A DNA stretch of 64,000 nt from positions 434,001 through 498,000 of the forward strand of contig NZ_BAAAWN010000001.1 in the NCBI RefSeq assembly GCF_039535095.1, given 5' to 3'. Under the pieces are notes generated by a model, which saw nothing but the letters and a program-made list of their open reading frames with translations, made no database searches and was not told where the DNA came from. Positions within the stretch are counted from its first letter, which is position 1. The number at the start of each line of letters is the position of its first letter. Source of the DNA: Arthrobacter ramosus (GTDB lineage: Bacteria > Actinomycetota > Actinomycetes > Actinomycetales > Micrococcaceae). Of the stretch, positions 57,877-64,000 are shown piece by piece. Position numbers and translations under genes: made by a program.

Positions 57877-58521
57877 ATGGTCGAACAACTGATGGCGTTT
57901 GCGCTGACCTGCGTCGTCGTGGTCCTCGTTCCCGGCCCTGATTTTGCGCTTGTGCTGAAAAACGCACCCCGCGGACCCGGATCAGCGGCAACCACCGCGA
58001 TCGGAATCATGGTCGGCAACACGGTCCTTGCCCTTCTCGCCGTGCTTGGCGTCACGGCGCTCCTAGGTGCCTCCGAAGTCCTTGGCAACGCCATCAGGAT
58101 CGCCGGTGCTGTGTACTTGCTCTATCTTGGGGCCCGCGCCCTGCTGGAGGCCTTCGGCCGCCCTCGCAGTCAAGCCGGCCAAGCTACGGCGCCGGAACCC
58201 AGGCTAGGATTCCGCGGGAACTCACCCTTCCTGCAGGGAATGGTCAGCAATCTGCTCAACCCCAAGGTCGCCGTCTTCTATCTTTCCCTTTTCCCTCAAT
58301 TCAACCTCGCACCGCTTCCCCCTTTGGGCCAGCACTCGTTGATGGCGGGCATCTTTCTGCTCACCGCGCTGGTTTGGTACGTGCTGCTGGTGCATGCGCT
58401 CAAGAGAATCTCCTCGGCACTGGCCCGTCCCCGAGTGAAGCGGATCATCACCGGCGGATCGGGGACTGTACTGATCGGCGTCGGCGGGACAATCCTGACG
58501 AAATCCCTCGCCTCCAGCTAA
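57877..58521 (+). CDS. LysE-family translocator
   Basis: A 214-residue membrane protein with six helices. LysE/RhtB motif: VVLVPGPDFALVLKNAPRGPGSA, with TAIGIMVGNTVLALLAVLGV, then FLQGMVSNLLNPKVAVFYLSLFPQF. It exports amino acids such as lysine, threonine or homoserine; substrate unassigned. ATG 57877 is used; the frame opens at 57769 inside the repeat. 3' end is 7 bases from the convergent Gfo/Idh gene's stop. Confidence 0.9.
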   Translation: MVEQLMAFALTCVVVVLVPGPDFALVLKNAPRGPGSAATTAIGIMVGNTVLALLAVLGVTALLGASEVLGNAIRIAGAVYLLYLGARALLEAFGRPRSQAGQATAPEPRLGFRGNSPFLQGMVSNLLNPKVAVFYLSLFPQFNLAPLPPLGQHSLMAGIFLLTALVWYVLLVHALKRISSALARPRVKRIITGGSGTVLIGVGGTILTKSLASS

Positions 58522-58527
58522 CCGCCC

Positions 58528-58537
58528 GCTAGTTGGG
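58528..58537. repeat. Half-copy of repeat family A
   Basis: GCTAGTTGGG matches the conserved right end of family A. It includes the stop codon (58529-58531) of the Gfo/Idh gene. Only ten bases, so it may be a remnant or chance. Confidence 0.4.
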
Positions 58538-59662
58538 TTGGTGGGCATGAAGAGTAAGGGCGCTGCGGACCGAGGTCCAGGACTTGAGGACCTCCAGCAC
58601 GTCCGGGTCGCGTTCAGTCAGGACGGCCTGTGCGTAGGATTCCTCAAGGAGCGCATCAACGGAAACGCGCGCTCCGGTGGAGGCGCTGAGCATGGCCGCC
58701 TCCACCATGGCCAGGCTCATGATGTTCTGGTGGACTTGGCCCATGGGAGTGCTCCCGGTGCGCAGGGCCGCCACGAAGTCACGCAATGAGCCGGCGATCT
58801 CCTGGCCTGGGTCCTCCGAACCGGTTCCGGACGGAAAGAGCAACGAGGACACAGGTTCGCTGTCGCCGTCCCACAGGACCGTGCCGCGTTCGCCGCTGAT
58901 CCGCCATGCCGCGTTCCAGGAGGTCTCCTGACCCGGGCTGCACCAGCTCCCGGTGAACACGAAGCGCTCCCCGCCTGTCATTTCGAAGATGGCGGTGGCC
59001 CCTGCATCGCCGCGGTACCAGCTCCAGGACGGGTTGTATTCCTCGCAGAACACCGAGACGGGATCCGCGTCGAGCAGGAACCGGGCCATGTCGAACTGAT
59101 GGATGGCCATGTCCAGAAGCAACGGGTGGTCCATGGCATCCCGGAAACCCCCGAAATGCGGGCCCTTGAAGAATTCCGCCGACACGATGCCCACAGTGCC
59201 GAGCGCCGAGGCGAGCCGTTTGGCCTCGAAAAGATGCCTGTTGTACCTGCGCGATTGGCTGACCATGAACAACTGGCCAGTAAGCTCCGACGCCGCGGCT
59301 AGCGACAGCCCCTGGGCCACCGTGGAGGCCACGGGCTTTTCGCCAAGCACCGGGAGCCCTGCCGCCAGCGCCTCGGTGGTCACCGGATGATGGGCTACCG
59401 GAACGGTGACGTTGATGACCGCTTGGGCGCCGACGTCGGACGCCAACTGCGCCGTCCCGGTGCCCACCGGCAGATCGGGACGCCCGATAGCCGCCGCGCC
59501 TGCGCGGGCGGCGTCCAGGTCCAGGTCAACGATGCCCGCGAGCTCCACGAGCGGCGACTCCTGCACCGTCCGAAGCCACGCGCGGCCCATGCCCCCGGCG
59601 CCGACGACGACGACGCGAACGGGAGTGCCGTCGTCGGGAATGGTGGCGAAAGGGGTACTCAT
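58529..59662 (-). CDS. Gfo/Idh/MocA-family oxidoreductase
   Basis: A 377-residue NAD(P)-dependent sugar or inositol dehydrogenase-like enzyme. The Rossmann motif is [18 protein letters not shown], the EKP motif is [14 protein letters not shown] (substrate/cofactor Lys), and the C-terminal beta-sheet domain includes [29 protein letters not shown], with the catalytic Asp/His. It is the last gene of the sugar operon, overlapping the ThuA gene by 4 bp, so it likely oxidises the imported sugar or its derivative. Confidence 0.9.
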   Translation of the reverse strand: MSTPFATIPDDGTPVRVVVVGAGGMGRAWLRTVQESPLVELAGIVDLDLDAARAGAAAIGRPDLPVGTGTAQLASDVGAQAVINVTVPVAHHPVTTEALAAGLPVLGEKPVASTVAQGLSLAAASELTGQLFMVSQSRRYNRHLFEAKRLASALGTVGIVSAEFFKGPHFGGFRDAMDHPLLLDMAIHQFDMARFLLDADPVSVFCEEYNPSWSWYRGDAGATAIFEMTGGERFVFTGSWCSPGQETSWNAAWRISGERGTVLWDGDSEPVSSLLFPSGTGSEDPGQEIAGSLRDFVAALRTGSTPMGQVHQNIMSLAMVEAAMLSASTGARVSVDALLEESYAQAVLTERDPDVLEVLKSWTSVRSALTLHAHQPN

Positions 59663-60426
59663 GCGTCGGCTCCCTGGTAGCTCTTGCCGTTGAAGAAGTC
59701 GTTGGTCTCATATCGCAGCAGTTCGGGGTAGGCCCGCTCCGGCCGATCGGTCACTGCCCATTCGACGGCGTTGGAGATGACCCGGCGGACATCCTTGTGG
59801 TGGTAGACCGGGTAGTCCTGGTCGCCGGGGCTGAAGAAGAAGATCTTGCCGTGGCCGCGGCGGAAGGTGCATCCCGAGCGGAAGACTTCCCCGCCGCTGA
59901 AGGAACTGATGAACACGAGCTCCTCGGGCGTGGGGATGTCGAAGAATTCGCCGTACATTTCCTGCTGATCGATCACGATGGGGTGAGGCACGCCCTTCGC
60001 AATGGGATGGGTAGGGTCCACGGTCCAGACCAGTTCACGGTCCTGCTCACTGCGCCAGCGCAACGTGCAAGAAGTGCCCATGAGCTTGGTGAAGATCTTC
60101 GACCAGTGCCCGGAGTGCAGCACGATCAGGCCCATGCCGGACAGGACGTGGCGGTGCACGCGATCGACGATCTCGTCGTCGACATCACCGTGGGACATGT
60201 GCCCCCACCACGTGAGGACGTCCGTGTTCGCGAGGCCTTCCTCGGTGAGGCCGTGCTCGGGCTCGTCCAGGGTGGCGGTGCGGACGCTCACCTTGGCGCC
60301 GAGGTTCTCCTCGATGCCGGCCTTAACGGCTCCGTGCATGCCGTCGGGGTAGAGGCGAGCCACCAGTTCGTCGCGCTTTTCGTGCCGGTTTTCGCTCCAC
60401 ACGGTGACGCGGATTGGTTCAGACAT
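59659..60426 (-). CDS. ThuA-domain protein
   Basis: A 255-residue ThuA/trehalose-utilization-like protein with a class-I-glutamine-amidotransferase-like fold: [80 protein letters not shown] and [18 protein letters not shown]. In rhizobia ThuA/ThuB convert disaccharides to 3-keto derivatives; here it sits directly between the ABC permeases and a Gfo/Idh (ThuB-like) gene, matching the ThuA-ThuB pair. Confidence 0.9.
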   Translation of the reverse strand: MSEPIRVTVWSENRHEKRDELVARLYPDGMHGAVKAGIEENLGAKVSVRTATLDEPEHGLTEEGLANTDVLTWWGHMSHGDVDDEIVDRVHRHVLSGMGLIVLHSGHWSKIFTKLMGTSCTLRWRSEQDRELVWTVDPTHPIAKGVPHPIVIDQQEMYGEFFDIPTPEELVFISSFSGGEVFRSGCTFRRGHGKIFFFSPGDQDYPVYHHKDVRRVISNAVEWAVTDRPERAYPELLRYETNDFFNGKSYQGADA

Positions 60427-60456
60427 GGTTTCTCCTTGTTGATGTTGAAGGGCGGT

Positions 60457-61362
60457 CTACTTGACCGCGCCGCCGGTTGTGCCGGCTGCGATGTACTTCT
60501 GCGCCGCGACCAGCAGGATGATGGCCGGTATGGAGGCGAGGACCGCCGTCGCCATGACGGAGCTCCAGTCGTTCACATAGGCGCCGATGTACTGGAAAAT
60601 TCCCAGGGTCACGGGCCGCACCGCCTCGGTGGTGGTCAGGGTCAGGGCGAACAGGAAGTCGCTCCAGGTGAACAGGAAAGTGAAGAGCCCCGCGGTGATA
60701 AGCGAGTTCCTGCTCAGCGGCACCACGATGGACCAAAACGCCCTCAAATGCCCGGCACCGTCCACCCGTGCCGCCTCGATGACCGACGCCGGCATGCCGT
60801 TCATGAAGGCCCTGATGATGAGGATCGCGAACGGGATGCCATGGGCGGAATCTGCCAGGATCAGGCCCGGGATGGAGTTCAGCAAGCCAAGATCGTTGTA
60901 GGCCGCGTACAGCGCGTTGGCCACCACGATCCCGGGGATCATCTGGCTGATCAGGATCGCGAAGAGGACCACACCAGCGCCCTTGACCTTGAAATAAGCC
61001 AAGGCATAAGCGGCCGGCGCGGCGATGGCCAGGCTGAGCACCACGCTGCCCAGCGAGATCACCAGGCTGGTGGCCAGGTTCCCGCCCTGCTCGCTGATGG
61101 CCGTGGCGTATCCCGAGAAGTCCGGCTTGAGCGGCAGCCACGAGGTTTCCAACGTGGTGCCGTTGGGCTGCAACGAAGCGTTGATCATCCAGTAGACGGG
61201 GAACAGCATGATGGCCAGGAAGAAGATGGCCATGACGGTATAGCCCCACTTCTTGCGCCCGGGTCCGTTCTCGGCGCGCTCGGGTCCGTGGCCCTTGCGG
61301 GCGCTACTTTTGCGGGGGCTCGCCGGCGCCGAACGGCGGATGGTGATTTTCGTCGTCGTCAT
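60457..61362 (-). CDS. Carbohydrate ABC transporter permease (MalG type)
   Basis: A 301-residue permease with six helices: WGYTVMAIFFLAIMLFPVYW, TSLVISLGSVVLSLAIAAPAAYALAYF, the EAA-loop region ASVIEAARVDGAGHLRAFWSIVVPLSR (contact with the ATPase), and the C-terminal VLASIPAIILLVAAQKYIAAG. The ATG at 61362 has GAGG six bases upstream; ATG 61377, overlapping the preceding permease, is possible. Its partner permease is 7 bp away. Confidence 0.92.
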   Translation of the reverse strand: MTTTKITIRRSAPASPRKSSARKGHGPERAENGPGRKKWGYTVMAIFFLAIMLFPVYWMINASLQPNGTTLETSWLPLKPDFSGYATAISEQGGNLATSLVISLGSVVLSLAIAAPAAYALAYFKVKGAGVVLFAILISQMIPGIVVANALYAAYNDLGLLNSIPGLILADSAHGIPFAILIIRAFMNGMPASVIEAARVDGAGHLRAFWSIVVPLSRNSLITAGLFTFLFTWSDFLFALTLTTTEAVRPVTLGIFQYIGAYVNDWSSVMATAVLASIPAIILLVAAQKYIAAGTTGGAVK

Positions 61363-61369
61363 GGTTTCC

Positions 61370-62380
61370 TCACTCATCGACGGACCGCCGGCTGGCACGC
61401 AAGTACAGGACCGCGAAGACCAGGGAAATGACCACCAGGACGTTGCCCAGCGCGGCGCCCTCGCCGAATTTGAACTCATGGAAGGACAGATCGTAGGACT
61501 GGGTGGCGATGGTCTGGGTCGAATTCGCCGGGCCGCCGTTGGTCAGGCCCAGGATGATGTCCAGCACCTTCAGGGTGTAGACGACGCCGAGCACCAGGAC
61601 CACGCTCACTACCGGACGCAGCATCGGCCAGGTGATGTGCCGGAACGCCTTCCAACCGGTGGCGCCGTCCAGGGAACCGGCTTCATAGAGCTCATCCGGA
61701 ATTTCCTGGAGGCCGCCATAGAGAATGGTCAGATTGAACGGGATGCCGATCCAGATGTTCACTCCCACCACCGCGATTAGCGCCAGCGAGGTGCTGGTGA
61801 GCCACGGAACACCCGTGTTCACGATGTGCAATTCGCCGAGGAAGCGGTTCAAGGCTCCGCTGTCCTTGTCCAGGATCCATCTCCACACGGCGCTGGACAC
61901 GATGAGCGGCAGCAACCAGGGGAGGAGGAGCAGCGAACGCAGTATTCCGTTGAGCGGGAACTTGCGCTGGAAGAAGATCGCCAACGCCAGGCCGATCACG
62001 AACTGGCCCAGTATGGATCCCAGCGTGAACAGCGCGGTGTTCACCAAAGACGTTGAAAACAACGACGACGACAGCACCTTCGCGTAGTTCGCTAACCCTA
62101 CCCAGGGGGCCTCGCCCGTGAAGAACGTGGCCGTGGTGTAGTCCTGGAAGCTCATCACGATGTTCTTGACCACGGGGTAGCCGAAGAACAGCGCCATGTA
62201 AGTCACGGCAGGAACCAGGAACAGCCATTGGAAGAGGCGCTCGCGGCGTTTGCGGTTGCGCCTGCGGGGTGATGGGCTTGCTTCCCGGGCCCGGGTGTTG
62301 CCCAACCCGGACTTGGCGCGTGACTTGGCGCGCTCGTTGGCGCGTGACTTGGCCTGCGACAAATCAGTTGTGAGGGACAT
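61370..62380 (-). CDS. Sugar ABC transporter permease (MalF type)
   Basis: A 336-residue permease. The basic N-terminus (AKSRANERAKSRAKS, then PSPRRRNRKRRERL) is long and repetitive. Six helices start at LFQWLFLVPAVTYMALFFGY. The EAA motif is PDELYEAGSLDGATGWKAFRHITWPML. It forms the heterodimer with the MalG-type protein. ATG 62380 is used since it lies 10 bp after the binding-protein stop; the frame opens at 62419 inside that gene. Confidence 0.92.
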   Translation of the reverse strand: MSLTTDLSQAKSRANERAKSRAKSGLGNTRAREASPSPRRRNRKRRERLFQWLFLVPAVTYMALFFGYPVVKNIVMSFQDYTTATFFTGEAPWVGLANYAKVLSSSLFSTSLVNTALFTLGSILGQFVIGLALAIFFQRKFPLNGILRSLLLLPWLLPLIVSSAVWRWILDKDSGALNRFLGELHIVNTGVPWLTSTSLALIAVVGVNIWIGIPFNLTILYGGLQEIPDELYEAGSLDGATGWKAFRHITWPMLRPVVSVVLVLGVVYTLKVLDIILGLTNGGPANSTQTIATQSYDLSFHEFKFGEGAALGNVLVVISLVFAVLYLRASRRSVDE

Positions 62381-62390
62381 GTCCAGCTGC

Positions 62391-63626
62391 TTACTGGCCT
62401 TGGGCTTGCTTGAGGGCATCGGCCGGAGAGGCCTTGCCCGTCAGCGCGGTCTGGATGGCGGTGTAGATCTTGGTCGCCTGTGCCGGCCATCCTTCTCCGA
62501 GTTCGCCGGTGCGGGCCCGGGCGGTCTTGATGAGATCGGTGAAGGTGGCGAGCTTGGGGTTGTCGGTGGCGAACTTCGCGGCCAGCGAGGTCTTGGACGG
62601 GATGGTGTTGCGGACCTTGGCCATGGCCAGCTGGTTTTCGTCGCTGTTCATGCAGGCCACCACTTCTGCGGCCTTGGCCTGGTGGGCTTTGTTGCCCGTC
62701 TGCGGAACGGTCCACACTTCGCCGCCAAGCGGGGCAACGGCTGTCTGGCTAGCATCACGGACCGGGATCTTGACGACGCCGTACTGCAGCGTGGTCTTCT
62801 TGTCGAGCGCGGGAATCTGCCAGGGGCCGTTGACCATCATGGCTGCCTTGCCCGCCATGAACTGGTCCTTGACGTCTGCTTGCGTCCAGTTCAGCGCCGA
62901 CGAAGACACGGATCCGTCCTTGACGAGGTCGGTCCAGAGCTGGAGGGCCTGTGCGGTCTCGGGGGTGTCGATGTTCTTCTCGTCGCCACCGTTGGACCAC
63001 ATGACAGGAAGGAACTGCCACGTGCCCTCGTAGGTGGGGTTGGCGTTGAAAGCCAAGCCGTACTGCTCGCCGGACGTGAGCTTGGTGGCCGCCGCCTTCA
63101 GCTCGTCCCAGGTGGTGGGCGGGGTGACGCCGGCCTTGGCCAGAATGTCCTTGTTGTAGAAGAGTGCGATCGTGTTCACCGTGGGGGCGAGCCCGTACAC
63201 CTTGTCCTTGTAGGTGCCTGCGCTCAGGACGCCGGGCGCGAAATCGGCGGTGCTGATGTTGAAATCGGACAACGGAGCCAGCGCCCCAGTAGCGGCAATC
63301 TGCTGCAGGTCCGGATTGTCGAGCATGAGTACATCCGGCAGCGTCTTGGAAGAGGACTGCTGGAGCACCTTGGAGATCAACGACTTGCCCGGCACGGTCT
63401 CGCGTTTGATCGTCACACCGGCCTTGGTGCCGCAGGCGGTCAGGGCATCGCCGATGAAGGACTTGTCCGGCTCATTGTTGTAGTAGTCCGTCACGGAGAT
63501 TTCCTTCACTGCATCCGTCGAGGAGGCGGAGGCAGTGGTACCGCAGCCCGAGATGGCGAGCGGGAGGCCGACGAGAGCTGCCACGGCCAGGGCGAGCGGG
63601 CGGCGTGTACTGATAGCTGACTTCAT
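62391..63626 (-). CDS. Extracellular sugar-binding lipoprotein of the ABC transporter
   Basis: A 411-residue solute-binding protein. The lipoprotein signal LALAVAALVGLPLAISGCGTT ends at Cys28. Family-1 (MalE-like) features: ALTACGTKAGVTIKRETVPGKS, DVLMLDNPDLQQIAATGALAPL, FYNKDILAKAGVTPPTTWDEL and AAMMVNGPWQIPAL. ATG 63626 has AAGGAACAG upstream; the longer open frame to 63977 is rejected. First gene of the operon, and it is preceded by an operator-like palindrome. No ATPase gene is in the cluster. Confidence 0.93.
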   Translation of the reverse strand: MKSAISTRRPLALAVAALVGLPLAISGCGTTASASSTDAVKEISVTDYYNNEPDKSFIGDALTACGTKAGVTIKRETVPGKSLISKVLQQSSSKTLPDVLMLDNPDLQQIAATGALAPLSDFNISTADFAPGVLSAGTYKDKVYGLAPTVNTIALFYNKDILAKAGVTPPTTWDELKAAATKLTSGEQYGLAFNANPTYEGTWQFLPVMWSNGGDEKNIDTPETAQALQLWTDLVKDGSVSSSALNWTQADVKDQFMAGKAAMMVNGPWQIPALDKKTTLQYGVVKIPVRDASQTAVAPLGGEVWTVPQTGNKAHQAKAAEVVACMNSDENQLAMAKVRNTIPSKTSLAAKFATDNPKLATFTDLIKTARARTGELGEGWPAQATKIYTAIQTALTGKASPADALKQAQGQ

Positions 63627-63682
63627 TGTCTGTTCCTTTGTTGGTGGAGGAAGGGAATGGTGCGTTTGTTGATGGAAGCGAA

Positions 63683-63702
63683 TCATCGATGCGTATCGAC
63701 GA
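63683..63702. promoter_or_regulatory. LacI-type operator before the sugar ABC operon
   Basis: TCATCGATGCGTATCGACGA is palindromic at 16 of 20 positions with a central CG, the shape bound by LacI-family proteins. It lies between the 3' end of a LacI gene and the binding-protein gene, so the adjacent regulator is the probable ligand. Confidence 0.6.
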
Positions 63703-63765
63703 TGCTGAAACGAAAGGATATGGAGCTGGAACAAAAGGTTCCCGCCGCGAATCAGGGGTGGCGAT

Positions 63766-64000
63766 TCACTGCGGACGGAGGGTGCTGGAACGGTGCGTGA
63801 TGACCGTGGGCACCAACTCCAAGGATTCGTGTGGTCCGTGGGAGTCGGCTTCGAGGAGTTGGCACATGATTTTGACCGCGCGCCGGGATACTTCTGCCGG
63901 CCGCAGATCGATGGTGGAAAGCGGTATCGGTTGGAGCTCGGCAAGGGTGGGGGAGGCGCTTCCGATAACCGAAACATCCAGCCCCAGGGTCAGGCCGCGG
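63766..64000 (-). CDS. LacI-family regulator (3' end only)
   Basis: The window holds only the last 78 codons. Visible sequence includes LTLGLDVSVIGSASPTLAEL, LQPIPLSTIDLRPAEVSRRAVKIM and ESLELVPTVITHRSSTLRPQ, which matches the C-terminus of LacI/GalR effector domains (GFDD-like region replaced by VIGSA; P-L-T-T-I/V then xRxS). It lies upstream of the ABC operon in the same direction, so it probably controls it. The helix-turn-helix is outside the window. Confidence 0.85.
   Translation of the reverse strand, partial: RGLTLGLDVSVIGSASPTLAELQPIPLSTIDLRPAEVSRRAVKIMCQLLEADSHGPHESLELVPTVITHRSSTLRPQ

Noticed and set aside
59797..61431. 544-codon open frame on the plus strand
   Set aside because: Antisense shadow of the ThuA and permease genes, with His/Asp/Gln-rich composition and no domain.
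62250..63620. 456-codon open frame on the plus strand
   Set aside because: Antisense to the MalF-type permease and binding-protein genes; the minus strand has a lipobox and MalE-type motifs.

Overview
The window is high-GC bacterial DNA with dense coding, many GTG starts and ATGA/TGATG stop-start overlaps. Gene content points to Actinomycetota, family Micrococcaceae, most likely Arthrobacter or a close relative. Indicators are the Tad pilus block next to an MrfA-type helicase and topA, the ppx-proC-bldC-bS22-HAD-glutaredoxin-Rex block, System II cytochrome c maturation beside men genes, and the 32-residue ribosomal protein bS22. The genus is an inference from gene order and codon style; no alignment was run.

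Layout. 1-1164: 5' part of a family-A DNA polymerase (minus). 1363-6682: tad locus (Ssd/CpaE, TadA, TadB, TadC, a DUF4244 pilin-like protein, TadE, a second TadE-like protein) facing the helicase (6679-9021). 9090-14267: acetyltransferase, TrhO, two related lipoproteins, a methyltransferase and an ArsR-like regulator. 14387-20927: topA, a nuclease-fold (DUF559) protein bracketed by palindromic repeats, SseB, Ppx and a sugar isomerase-like protein. 21279-26238: proC, ktrBA, acuC and an ArsR-like regulator. 26239-27163: AT-richer stretch with phased TGAG repeats and two orphan genes. 27369-33387: gdhA, lldD with its GntR regulator and paired operators, a LacI regulator, and the DAHP synthase gene behind an aromatic leader peptide. 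33546-36136: bldC, bS22, HAD phosphatase, glutaredoxin and rex. 36208-43750: Gln/Tyr-rich membrane proteins, yceI, then a five-gene operon for cytochrome c biogenesis. 43909-48299: small membrane proteins and menA-menE-menB. 48468-52945: CPBP protease, amino-acid permease, dienelactone hydrolase, SRPBCC and pentapeptide proteins. 53079-55968: thiolase, enoyl-CoA hydratase and 3-hydroxyacyl-CoA dehydrogenase behind a TetR-type site. 56037-58521: a second DUF559 protein, GNAT and LysE, interleaved with palindromic repeats. 58529-64000: a sugar ABC transporter operon with ThuA and Gfo/Idh proteins and the 3' end of a LacI regulator.

Three things stand out. First, a 19-residue leader peptide (MTKRWYAYFSLALEGPASN) precedes the DAHP synthase gene, with mutually exclusive stems and an apparently leaderless start; this looks like ribosome-mediated attenuation by aromatic amino acids. 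Second, there are several families of intergenic palindromic repeats. The largest is a 67-bp family with five copies. Copies repeatedly supply the stop codon of a neighbouring gene, and both DUF559 nuclease-fold genes sit between two copies of one family. Third, a stretch before two orphan genes carries six TGAG repeats phased at about 10.5 or 21 bp. No tRNA, rRNA, CRISPR array, transposase or prophage gene was recognised.
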